Assembly (NCBI RefSeq): GCF_040026395.1
Contig: NZ_CP157278.1
Location: 620,001 to 684,000 of the forward strand
Length of the DNA stretch: 64,000 bases
Reading direction: 5' to 3'
Source: Pedobacter lusitanus
GTDB lineage: Bacteria; Bacteroidota; Bacteroidia; Sphingobacteriales; Sphingobacteriaceae
Under the pieces are notes generated by a model, which was not told the DNA's origin, ran no database searches, and worked only from the letters and a program-made list of their open reading frames with translations. The position numbers were made by a program, and so were the translations under genes. Below, one piece after another: positions 44,472-51,345 of the stretch. Every line of letters starts with the position of its first letter. Positions within the stretch are counted from its first letter, which is position 1.

Positions 44472-45041
44472 ATGTTTAATTTTTTACGAAAAAAAGAGGC
44501 TGAGACAATGCCTGCAAATCTGGTTTTACCAGATGAACCAACTAACAGGTTCTCTAATACTATAGATATTCCTGAGAATGTTTTCATTGAAAATGATAAA
44601 GACCTGCCAGTAGATAATGAAGGTCAGAAAATTGAAAACAACATTGAATTATTATTTGATTTTCTGGATAAAAATCATGAGACCAAAGGATACGAAGATG
44701 CTTTGATGAATCCGGATATTAGCCATCTGGAACATAATGTTCTGGCGTTAAAGAATCAGTTGGAGAGAACGATCAGAAGAGTCAAAACTTTTTACGAAGA
44801 TTTTATAAAGGAAATTGACTTTCACATTGATAGCAGAGCAAGAAGCGGAATGGTCGATGTCGTGGATGAGCTTAAAATGAAGAAAAGTATCGCAGAGAGC
44901 CATGTTCAGAAAGTCTTGGATATCGAAGAAGAAGCCCAGCACAATAAAGGAGATAGTCAGGGCATGATTATCAGTTATACCCGTGGTTTTATGAACGGGC
45001 TTTCAGCTATCTCTCATCATACTATATTAAACAGATTTTAA
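44472..45041 (+). CDS. Acidic coiled-coil protein of unknown function (189 aa)
   Basis: A short basic N-terminus ('MFNFLRKKEAE') and a disordered acidic stretch to about residue 60 precede a helical domain with coiled-coil character ('LEHNVLALKNQLERTIRRVK' continuing to 'FYEDFIKEID'). The C-terminus 'IISYTRGFMNGLSAISHHTI' is amphipathic. No family was recognised. It lies 3 bp after the HNH gene and 1 bp before the DUF4407-like gene, so a physical link to these partners is likely, perhaps as an adaptor between a soluble nuclease and the membrane component. Confidence 0.75.
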   Translation: MFNFLRKKEAETMPANLVLPDEPTNRFSNTIDIPENVFIENDKDLPVDNEGQKIENNIELLFDFLDKNHETKGYEDALMNPDISHLEHNVLALKNQLERTIRRVKTFYEDFIKEIDFHIDSRARSGMVDVVDELKMKKSIAESHVQKVLDIEEEAQHNKGDSQGMIISYTRGFMNGLSAISHHTILNRF

Positions 45042-45042
45042 A

Positions 45043-46026
45043 ATGAGAAAACTTCAAATCTGGTGGCTTAAACTTTGTTGCTTTTTAACTGGCTACAATT
45101 TTTATATCCTGTCTAATTGCAGCGAAGTCTCCACAAGAAAAGTAAAAAAATATGCATCGGCATTATTAATTGTCACAACGGTCTGGGCTTTTGTAGGTTA
45201 TTCTTTTTGTGACCGGTATATCAAACTTGGTATCACGGGCAGCGTCCTGGGTTCAGTTATAGCAGTACTGATAATTGTTCAGATTGAAAGGCAGATTTTG
45301 CTTGCGGACAAAACTAACCGTTCTCTTAAATTAACTCGTTTAGGACTTGCCATATTAATGTCTATTGTTGGTTCATTGATTATTGATCAGATTATATTTA
45401 AAGATGATATAGAAAAATATAAGATTGCCGAAAATCAGAAGCAGGTAGATTTATTAATGCCTGGAAGAACGAAAGAAATAAGTGCTCAGATTACAGCTTT
45501 AAATATGACACTGGCAAATAAGGAAAACGAAAGAAAACAACTATTGGAGGATATCAATAAAAATCCTACTACAGAAATTGTACAAACAACTGTAAATCCG
45601 GTTCCAGAAACCAGTACCACAAAAGACAGCACAAGAACATTGACCCGTACAAGATATAAGCAGGTTGTTTCTAAAACAATAACATCAGTTCCGAACCCGA
45701 AAATACAGCGGCTCCAGCCCCTGGATAGTACAATCACAAATCTCAATAATCAGAGAATAAGTAAAGAGAATACTCTTCTTAGTCTTAAATCTGATCTGGA
45801 AGAGGAAATAAATCGAAAAATTGGTTTTCTGGATGAATTAAACGTTATGTCGAACATACTTAAACAATCATCAATTGCACTAATCGTGTATACCATATGG
45901 TTGCTTTTTCTGCTCATTTTGGAACTATTAATACTGATCGGTAAGGCAAATGATACTGATTCAGATTACGACAAAACCATCCAGAAGCAAATGGCTATAC
46001 ACTTTAGAAAGATAGAATTATTATAA
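45043..46026 (+). CDS. DUF4407-like membrane protein with a large coiled coil
   Basis: The 327-residue protein starts 'WWLKLCCFLTGYNFYILSNC', close to the DUF4407 opening. Hydrophobic segments follow at about 39-57, 65-82 and 97-118. A long hydrophilic coiled-coil region with a Thr/Pro-rich centre comes next (about 125-270), and a last membrane segment ('SSIALIVYTIWLLFLLILEL') near 277-297. DUF4407 proteins are uncharacterised; the topology places the coiled coil on one side of the inner membrane as a sensor or scaffold. It is the fourth gene of the operon. Confidence 0.75.
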   Translation: MRKLQIWWLKLCCFLTGYNFYILSNCSEVSTRKVKKYASALLIVTTVWAFVGYSFCDRYIKLGITGSVLGSVIAVLIIVQIERQILLADKTNRSLKLTRLGLAILMSIVGSLIIDQIIFKDDIEKYKIAENQKQVDLLMPGRTKEISAQITALNMTLANKENERKQLLEDINKNPTTEIVQTTVNPVPETSTTKDSTRTLTRTRYKQVVSKTITSVPNPKIQRLQPLDSTITNLNNQRISKENTLLSLKSDLEEEINRKIGFLDELNVMSNILKQSSIALIVYTIWLLFLLILELLILIGKANDTDSDYDKTIQKQMAIHFRKIELL

Positions 46027-46041
46027 CTAAACAGAATATAA

Positions 46042-46359
46042 ATGAAAAAACATCAACTCTCATTAATCACAATTTTATTACTACCACTTAGCACCTTTGC
46101 ACAGAGTTCATATACTAGTGAGAACATCATATTTGGAATTATAGTAATAATTATTATTGCTTTTCTATTCTCTCTTGCAATAAGAGAAGTCTTGACCTGG
46201 TATTGGAAAATCAATGATTTATTAAAAAATCAGGTCACACAAATCAGATTGCAAACAGAAACAAACAACTTACTTTCTAAACAGCTTACATTAACAAAAT
46301 CACAAGCTGAATTAATTATTGAACCAGAGAAAACAACTGCCGAAATAAACAATAATTAA
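46042..46359 (+). CDS. Small membrane protein with a C-terminal helix (105 aa)
   Basis: It has a signal-like N-terminus ending 'PLSTFAQ', then a very hydrophobic segment ('IIFGIIVIIIIAFLFSLAI') and a helical Gln/Leu-rich tail ('NQVTQIRLQTETNNLLSKQL'). The predicted arrangement is one membrane segment with a cytoplasmic coiled coil that could pair with the DUF4407-like protein. It is the last gene of the operon, 15 bp after the preceding one. No family was recognised. Confidence 0.7.
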   Translation: MKKHQLSLITILLLPLSTFAQSSYTSENIIFGIIVIIIIAFLFSLAIREVLTWYWKINDLLKNQVTQIRLQTETNNLLSKQLTLTKSQAELIIEPEKTTAEINNN

Positions 46360-46533
46360 CTCGTTTTTTTAATCATTCAATAGGCAATGTGCTCCTGGTT
46401 TATTAATTATACAGTAGCAAATTGCCTTTTCTGTTTGATCTTTTTTCCTTTTGTATGTAATCAATTATATCTGACTTTACCACCACATTTTATTGATCAA
46501 TAGTTTATTAAATTAATCCTGATATGGACGACA

Positions 46534-46577
46534 CAAAAAAGTGTCTGCTCCCTTCTTCTTAAAGACCAGGAACAGAC
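46534..46577 (-). terminator. Terminator of the HsdR_N endonuclease gene
   Basis: On the minus strand GTCTGTTCC (46577-46569) pairs with GGAGCAGAC (46551-46543), with one G-U pair, and is followed by a T run (46540-46534). It lies 33 bp past the stop codon of the endonuclease gene. Confidence 0.75.
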
Positions 46578-46609
46578 GATTAAAGATAATGACCGCTATT
46601 GCTGCAAAT

Positions 46610-47692
46610 CTAAGTTAACTTGATTTTTGCCTCGTCCAGTTTCATTACAACCTCATTCAAAATTTCAGCATGTTTATACAAATCATCAACAGACTCCAAT
46701 TCATGCCTGATTTCCTTCTTGTTTTCGTCCAGTACGGCTAGATATTTTTTATTATTCAGATATAAACGGCATATGGTTTTACGGTTATTGTCATCTAATA
46801 GAATAGCAAAATAGGAAAGTGCATCTCTGTAAGTAATTCTTTTCGGATCTACAGTTTCTCTGAGAATGGATTTTACGACAAAGAATCCTTCGATCTCTTC
46901 TTCGGTAGTAACAATTCCGGATTCAGGATCATTACTAATAATTTCTTCGGTTTTAATAGTCTCTGCTACGCCTTTATCCTTTTCCTGGTTAAGTGCAGAT
47001 TTCAATCGCTCACTGATTGCATCGCTGATTAGTTGATTAAAAGAACGTTTGATAATTGGCGCAAATTGTTCTTTAACCTTAACCGTGATTACCTTTGGAT
47101 ATACCTGTTTAGTAAAGAAAGTGATGAAACCATCCGAGGGGTCAGCAATCTCTTTATGCAAGAGGCTTTTTAGTTCATTCAGATATTTTAGCTCACTGGC
47201 GGTATTGGTTATGTTCTCTACATCAAAATATGACTTGTGGAATTTCTTTAATTCCGCAACTTCAGCATCTTTAATTTCAGTCAATTTGAATTCGAAGAAT
47301 GGAGTGCCATCCATTTTGTTTTTTTCAACCAGATCTGTATAAAAGCGATATACTAATCCATTAGTCAGCAAACCAAATTTAGCTTTTGTAGTATGAAAAT
47401 ATCTAAACAGCTGAGAGTTATGGGGATCTAAGTTTTCCAGATGATGCTTACATTCGATTAATATTGTCGGCTCACTATCTTTCATAATTGCATAATCAAC
47501 CTTCTCTCCTTTTTTAATACCCAAATCAGCAATATATTCAGGATTAACCTCAAAAGGGTTAAAGACATCATACCCCATAATCTGGATGAATGGCATGACC
47601 AAAGCATTTTTTGTCGCTTCTTCTGTTTGTATTTGAGGTAACATCTTCTCGACACGAGATGCTAACTGTATAATCTGATCTTTAAAATCCAT
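46610..47692 (-). CDS. HsdR_N-type PD-(D/E)XK endonuclease, stand-alone (COG4748-like)
   Basis: The 360-residue protein has the type I restriction R-subunit N-terminal nuclease fold: 'EEATKNALVMPFIQIMGYDV', D66 in 'KVDYAIMKD' and E80-x-K82 in 'TILIECKHH', completing the D...ExK site, then 'YFHTTKAKFGLLTNGLVYRFY'. No helicase domain follows, and no methylase or specificity subunit is nearby, so this is an orphan of the predicted type IV-like group. The C-terminal 200 residues are mostly helical, then beta-rich. The upstream 70-aa gene is 56 bp away on the same strand and carries the shared dyad promoter, so the nuclease is probably made from that promoter. DNA cleavage is inferred from motifs. 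Confidence 0.85.
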   Translation of the reverse strand: MDFKDQIIQLASRVEKMLPQIQTEEATKNALVMPFIQIMGYDVFNPFEVNPEYIADLGIKKGEKVDYAIMKDSEPTILIECKHHLENLDPHNSQLFRYFHTTKAKFGLLTNGLVYRFYTDLVEKNKMDGTPFFEFKLTEIKDAEVAELKKFHKSYFDVENITNTASELKYLNELKSLLHKEIADPSDGFITFFTKQVYPKVITVKVKEQFAPIIKRSFNQLISDAISERLKSALNQEKDKGVAETIKTEEIISNDPESGIVTTEEEIEGFFVVKSILRETVDPKRITYRDALSYFAILLDDNNRKTICRLYLNNKKYLAVLDENKKEIRHELESVDDLYKHAEILNEVVMKLDEAKIKLT

Positions 47693-47748
47693 TTGATTTT
47701 TATTTAGTAATTAATAATTCTTGTATTGAGAATCCGGCAGGACAACGA

Positions 47749-47961
47749 TCAATGTTCCCAACCGCATAAAGTCCTACCTTTAATTCTGGCCTGCTCTATT
47801 GTTACTTTGAGGATTCTATGCTGGCAATTCCTTAAACCCCTGCAATTAGAAGAATAATGGTATCTTGCTGCAGTACTACTATCACAGATATAAACTATGC
47901 CCGAGTCTGTACACGTAAAACCGCTGAAAAAGAGAAACGCTGATAATAAAATTATCTTCAT
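47749..47961 (-). CDS. Exported Cys-rich small protein (70 aa)
   Basis: A signal peptide ('IILLSAFLFFSGFTC') is followed by a compact domain with C26, H35, C40, C46 and C66 in the pattern 'YICDSSTAARYHYSSNCRGL', 'NCQH' and 'GRTLCGW'. I have seen this pattern in small hypothetical proteins of Bacteroidota; the 'YHxxxxC..L' core suggests a zinc-binding knuckle. The function is unknown. It is transcribed from a promoter of the shared dyad type, and the HsdR_N endonuclease gene follows at 56 bp. Confidence 0.75.
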   Translation of the reverse strand: MKIILLSAFLFFSGFTCTDSGIVYICDSSTAARYHYSSNCRGLRNCQHRILKVTIEQARIKGRTLCGWEH

Positions 47962-47989
47962 AACTGTATTATTTAATTATTGAACTGAT

Positions 47990-48034
47990 CAAAAATATAC
48001 AGCACAGAGGTCTTATCCTTACGGGAACCCGTAA
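47990..48034 (-). promoter_or_regulatory. Dyad-N21-TAnnTTTG promoter of the 70-aa gene and endonuclease (P2)
   Basis: On the minus strand the dyad TTACGGGTTCCCGTAA (48034-48019) is followed after exactly 21 bp by TATTTTTG (47997-47990). Arms TTACGGG/CCCGTAA are perfect. The predicted leader is only about 22 nt. Confidence 0.82.
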
Positions 48035-48150
48035 ACTGATAGGTGGTTTTTATCAAAAAAGGAGATTACTCCACATACAACAACCATGTTGAACCTGGAA
48101 TAACCTCCCTTATCATTTTAATATTATTGTACTTCAGATATATACTTCTG

Positions 48151-48360
48151 CTATCGTGTATGACAGTCTTCCGAGCATATTTTACAGCCATCAGCTGTCG
48201 GGTAATACCATTTTGCTGCTATAACTGCGTCGGTACAGTTATAAAATTCACCTAAATATCTTCGGTTCTGCAAAATGGGCAGATATGTGCAGGACTCATT
48301 GTGAACCTCATGATCACCACTACGCTGTGCTTTTTCGTTTACGTAAAATCGCTTTTTCAT
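48151..48360 (-). CDS. Small Cys/His-rich protein of a widespread uncharacterised family (69 aa)
   Basis: The whole 69-residue protein matches a conserved family I recognise from many bacteria: 'FYVNEKAQRSGDHEVHNESC', 'LPILQNRRYLGEFYNC', then 'TDAVIAAKWYYPTADGC' and a 'CxxDCHT' ending. H20, C24, C42, C59, C62, C66 and H67 are likely zinc ligands. There is no signal peptide. The function is unknown. It lies downstream of the response regulator gene on the same strand but has its own dyad-type promoter, and it resembles the exported 70-aa protein in size and Cys/His content. Confidence 0.82.
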   Translation of the reverse strand: MKKRFYVNEKAQRSGDHEVHNESCTYLPILQNRRYLGEFYNCTDAVIAAKWYYPTADGCKICSEDCHTR

Positions 48361-48389
48361 TTCTATAATATTTTAATAGTTTAACTACC

Positions 48390-48434
48390 CAAAAGTATTA
48401 GAGATACCGATTGCTTCCTTACGTGAAACCGTAA
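48390..48434 (-). promoter_or_regulatory. Dyad-N21-TAnnTTTG promoter of the 69-aa gene (P3)
   Basis: On the minus strand the dyad TTACGGTTTCACGTAA (48434-48419) is followed after exactly 21 bp by TACTTTTG (48397-48390). The dyad begins only 4 bp past the stop codon of the response regulator gene, so the site sits at the very end of the two-component operon. The predicted leader is about 23 nt. Confidence 0.82.
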
Positions 48435-48438
48435 CGTA

Positions 48439-49107
48439 CTAAATTATTCCCATATCTTTACAATAGGCAATTAATTGTTCATTGTTGGAAAACCCCAATA
48501 CTTCTTTAATCAGATTAAAACGTTTTTCAACACTACTCAAACCTGACGGTTTGATATTGTTTTGCTGTAAATAGACTGGAATTTCCTTTTGCTTTACTCC
48601 TCCTGAAAGCAAGGAAATAATGGTAATATCGTAATCGGTTAATTCATAAGAATTTTTCTCTTTGATAGTCTGTTTTAAATCGACAGAAATGTACTTCCCA
48701 CCTTTGGAGATAATATCTATAGCACGCTTAAGATCTTTTGCATCATTACGTGCTTTACGCACATAAGCATTTATAGCTAAATCCTTAAAAAGAGTATCAA
48801 TGACAGCAGGCTTGTTCTCTGCAGAGAAAACAATTATTTTCAGATCCGGCTGCAGATTTCTTACAGCATTTATCAATGCTGTACCTCCAGATATTTTTTG
48901 CTTGTTATGATCTTCTTCAAATGAAAGATCAGTAAGGAGTAAGTCATAAGGATCATTAGTATTAAGGGCCTTTTGTATTCGCGCTAATGCGTCATCGCAA
49001 TAAAATACATAATGGGCATCTAATATCCCCAGATCTGCCAACGTCTTCTGTACAGAGATATTGGAGCTTTCGTGGTCTTCAGCAATTAATATTTTTTTGA
49101 ACATCAT
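48439..49107 (-). CDS. Response regulator with a C-terminal helix-turn-helix
   Basis: The 222-residue regulator has a receiver domain: acidic pair in 'ILIAEDHESSN', phospho-acceptor D60 in 'YDLLLTDLSFEED', and 'VFSAENKPA' as the switch Ser/Thr region. An output domain near 155-222 reads 'LTDYDITIISLLSGGVKQKE', then 'YLQQNNIKPSGLSSVEKRFN' and 'LGFSNNEQLIAYC'. That is a LuxR/NarL-like arrangement but divergent, with a longer turn. It lies 12 bp after the TPR histidine kinase and is its partner. NarL-type regulators bind dyads, so it is the best candidate to bind the 16-bp dyads at the four island promoters, one of which is immediately downstream. Confidence 0.88.
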   Translation of the reverse strand: MMFKKILIAEDHESSNISVQKTLADLGILDAHYVFYCDDALARIQKALNTNDPYDLLLTDLSFEEDHNKQKISGGTALINAVRNLQPDLKIIVFSAENKPAVIDTLFKDLAINAYVRKARNDAKDLKRAIDIISKGGKYISVDLKQTIKEKNSYELTDYDITIISLLSGGVKQKEIPVYLQQNNIKPSGLSSVEKRFNLIKEVLGFSNNEQLIAYCKDMGII

Positions 49108-49119
49108 TTATCTATCAGT

Positions 49120-50787
49120 TTAAGAAACAGGAAATGAAATCTGAACTTTCAATCCTTTTTCGGCTTTTATGCCAAAGTTAATTTCTCCATGAATGCTTTT
49201 TATACGGGTTCCCGTATTCGTAAGCCCATTTTTAAATTGTTCTTCTTCTGCTATACCAATCCCATTATCTGAATAATAGATGTTTATGCAATTATTCGTT
49301 TGTTCAAACTTAACCGCAACATTACTTGCCTTACTATGTTTACTCATGTTAACCATAAGTTCCTGAAGGATATGCTCAATCTCGATTTTAATCTGTATGC
49401 TCACTTTTAACCATAAGTCTGCAGTATTACCCACTAGTACAATTCTGATAGTTTCTGTAGCAAAAGACCTGAGTAAATCTGATAGCTTAACATGGAAATT
49501 CTGGTCTGTAAATCCGAGTTCCTCATATGATATATCCCGGGATTTTTCATACATATTTTCTAATTTATCCAGTATAGAATTCCGATCTAAACTTTCCTGA
49601 TTTTCGATTTCCGTCATTACCCGATATAATCCGTTCGCAACTACATCATGTACTTTTTTTGATGTTTTCAGCTTATTTTCACGAACGGTATTCTGAGCTT
49701 CCATTTCAAGTCTCTGCTTTCTTTTCTTATACCAGATAATACTGATCCCTGAGCCTCCGATAAGCAATAAAAAAGTACTGAAAAGCAGAATTCTTTGTTT
49801 GATAATCTGGTATTTTTTCTCTGTATTATCTTTCTGAAGTTTTAAATTATCAGACTTATTCTTTTCCACTTCATAACGGATAAGTGCAAATTGATTTTTG
49901 GCACTGTTACGTGCAAATTTTAAACTATCATCCAATTTCTGATAGGTTTTAAAATAAGCTTTGGTTTCTACAGGAGGACTAAGCTGTATTAACTTTCTCA
50001 AAGCGTCTATCTGATCATCAGGGCTTTTTATTTCTTTTGTTACCTGGTACCATCGGTGAGCATAAATCAATGCGGAATCAGGTCGTATAGTTGTATAGTA
50101 GTCAGTAAGGTGAGAATAGCTCGCATTTTGCCCCCAGATATCGTTTTGTTTTTTACGAATATCCAATGCTTTTAAAAAGTAAGGAGCAGCCTTATAGTCA
50201 GGATTCTGAAGCCATTTTGTTTTGGTTACATTGGAGAGTGCCCTTGCATATTCTTTCTGACTTTCCCCCGTACCGGTGATAATTTCATTATAAATCTTAA
50301 TAGCCTGTGCATATTTTTTTGTCTTCTGATATACCAAAGCCTTATTATTTAAAATCATTAAATTAAAAACTTTGTTATTAGAGTATTTTTCTGCTTTATC
50401 GTAATATTCTATTGCCAGGTCAAAATTTTTAAAGTTTTGAACGTTTAATCCCAATTCATTATAATCAGAAGATAAACAGTTGAAATGTTTCTCCTTTTTA
50501 TCATTCAAAAATTTTAAGGAGATCATCAGACTTTCCTGTGCGCCAAAATAATCACCAGCATTAGATTCTATAACAGCCATTTGATTATAAGCTATAGCTA
50601 TTTCTAAACTATCCCTGGAATTTGCAGCAACCTTATTAAAATAATAAAAAGCTGAATCACTGTTCTTGCTCAGAAAGGATTCAGCTTTATCAAAATAGGT
50701 ATCCTTAACTAAAGGAATGGGATTATGCTTTTTATTACAAGCAATAATACTTAATGTAAAAACTATGAGAATAATTGTTCTTTTCAA
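49120..50787 (-). CDS. TPR-containing lipoprotein sensor histidine kinase
   Basis: The gene starts at a TTG (50787), which gives a lipoprotein-type leader ('IILIVFTLSIIACNKKHNP', Cys17). Tetratricopeptide-like repeats fill about residues 30-280 ('AIAYNQMAVIESNAGDYFGA', 'LAIEYYDKAEKYSNNK', 'AIKIYNEIITGTG'). A membrane segment follows near 333-353, then a coiled coil, a His box 'KLKTSKKVHDVVANGLYRVM' of the LytS/NarX-like type, and a C-terminal HATPase_c ('YYSDNGIGIAEEEQF'). The repeats therefore face the periplasm, suited to binding a peptide or protein ligand. It is encoded downstream of a 52-aa secreted peptide gene. A TATATTTG box at 50812-50805 may give it its own promoter. Confidence 0.9.
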   Translation of the reverse strand: MKRTIILIVFTLSIIACNKKHNPIPLVKDTYFDKAESFLSKNSDSAFYYFNKVAANSRDSLEIAIAYNQMAVIESNAGDYFGAQESLMISLKFLNDKKEKHFNCLSSDYNELGLNVQNFKNFDLAIEYYDKAEKYSNNKVFNLMILNNKALVYQKTKKYAQAIKIYNEIITGTGESQKEYARALSNVTKTKWLQNPDYKAAPYFLKALDIRKKQNDIWGQNASYSHLTDYYTTIRPDSALIYAHRWYQVTKEIKSPDDQIDALRKLIQLSPPVETKAYFKTYQKLDDSLKFARNSAKNQFALIRYEVEKNKSDNLKLQKDNTEKKYQIIKQRILLFSTFLLLIGGSGISIIWYKKRKQRLEMEAQNTVRENKLKTSKKVHDVVANGLYRVMTEIENQESLDRNSILDKLENMYEKSRDISYEELGFTDQNFHVKLSDLLRSFATETIRIVLVGNTADLWLKVSIQIKIEIEHILQELMVNMSKHSKASNVAVKFEQTNNCINIYYSDNGIGIAEEEQFKNGLTNTGTRIKSIHGEINFGIKAEKGLKVQISFPVS

Positions 50788-50815
50788 AGTTGAGAGGCTT
50801 TGCTCAAATATAAAT

Positions 50816-50845
50816 AAATTAAGGCAGTAAAAACTGCCTTAATTT
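50816..50845 (-). terminator. Hairpin between the 52-aa peptide gene and the kinase gene
   Basis: AAATTAAGGCAGT (50816-50828) and ACTGCCTTAATTT (50833-50845) form a perfect 13-bp stem with an AAAA loop, 5 bp after the peptide gene stop. The downstream run is AT-rich rather than pure T, so it may terminate partially and set the ratio of peptide mRNA to kinase mRNA. Confidence 0.75.
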
Positions 50846-50850
50846 ATGAG

Positions 50851-51009
50851 CTAAGGTCTTCCCGGCGGAATATGTGCTCCTTCACCTCCTGTATCGTCCA
50901 TTTCGCTTTGCGCTGAAACTGTAATATTATCGTTAGTACTGTGCGTAGTAGTGGTAGTATGTCCAGGGCATGCCAATCCCAATAAAAAGGCAAATATTAA
51001 TTCTAACAT
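50851..51009 (-). CDS. 52-aa secreted peptide gene upstream of the histidine kinase
   Basis: This short open frame runs from the ATG at 51009 to a TAG at 50853-50851. The product starts with a hydrophobic leader ('MLELIFAFLLGLACPG') and continues with a Thr-rich stretch (five Thr in a row near residue 20), an acidic middle and a 'GGEGAHIPPGRP' end. Support for it being a gene: a leader-like N-terminus, a hairpin directly after the stop, a -7 box and structured leader upstream, and position as the first gene before a kinase with periplasmic TPR repeats. It could be a lipoprotein (Cys14) or be cleaved to a short signal. No homologue is known to me. Confidence 0.65.
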   Translation of the reverse strand: MLELIFAFLLGLACPGHTTTTTHSTNDNITVSAQSEMDDTGGEGAHIPPGRP

Positions 51010-51240
51010 GATTCAAAAATTTAAAAATGAAATACTTCGTAGTTCTCCGCGAAACCTATCGCGGAGGCTGCTACAACTGAATTAAGAAGCGCTTCTTAAA
51101 TTTTTGGGAAGTGTGAGAATCAATTGCGGGAGCTAATAACTGCTTCCCAAACCGGATATTAACTCCCGCTCTTTCATCTCTTTTAGAAATCAGTTTTGTA
51201 CATTTACTGCGATAGCGAATCGAAGCTTTAATTGATTTCT
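51010..51240 (-). ncRNA. Highly structured leader or small RNA upstream of the peptide gene
   Basis: Five helices are predicted on the minus strand within 231 nt. AGAAATCA/TGATTTCT (51240-51233 with 51192-51185) closes the 5' end. GCGGGAGTTAATA pairs with TATTAGCTCCCGC (51169-51157 with 51138-51126), with one G-U pair that would be a C-A mismatch on the plus strand. TTGGGAAG/CTTCCCAA (51150-51143 with 51111-51104) crosses the previous helix as in an H-type pseudoknot. The 18-bp palindrome TTAAGAAGCGCTTCTTAA lies at 51082-51099, and CTCCGCGA/TCGCGGAG (51045-51066) has a 6-nt loop. The G-U pair supports minus-strand transcription. It is either the 5' leader of the peptide mRNA or a separate RNA. 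I match it to no known riboswitch. Confidence 0.6.
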
Positions 51241-51244
51241 GAGA

Positions 51245-51252
51245 CAAATGTA
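51245..51252 (-). promoter_or_regulatory. -7 box for the structured leader and peptide gene
   Basis: TACATTTG on the minus strand (51252-51245) fits TAnnTTTG exactly and would start transcription near 51238, at the first predicted helix of the leader. A TTTG lies about 23 bp further upstream. The 16-bp dyad of the four island promoters is absent here, so this unit is controlled differently. Confidence 0.6.
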
Positions 51253-51281
51253 ATGGGACATAAAACCCTATCTATCAAAGT

Positions 51282-51345
51282 ATTCCGATCATTCCGATCA
51301 TTCTGAATGAATTCCGGAAATGCTTATGGGATTCCGTAAATTCCG
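51282..51345 (+). repeat. Cluster of ATTCCG repeats in the divergent region
   Basis: ATTCCG starts at 51282, 51291, 51311, 51331 and 51340, and ATTCTG at 51300, so most steps are 9-11 bp or double that. The first two are the tandem ATTCCGATC. The cluster overlaps promoter P4 and lies upstream of the leader promoter on the other strand. Confidence 0.6.

Noticed and set aside
45486..45746. 86-codon minus-strand frame inside the DUF4407-like gene
   Set aside because: It is an antisense frame within a well-supported coding region; its Val/Leu-rich composition mirrors the Thr/Asn-rich coding strand.
51082..51099. The 18-bp palindrome TTAAGAAGCGCTTCTTAA as a protein operator
   Set aside because: It lies inside the predicted transcribed leader among several RNA helices, well downstream of the -7 box, so an RNA hairpin is the simpler reading, although an operator is not excluded.
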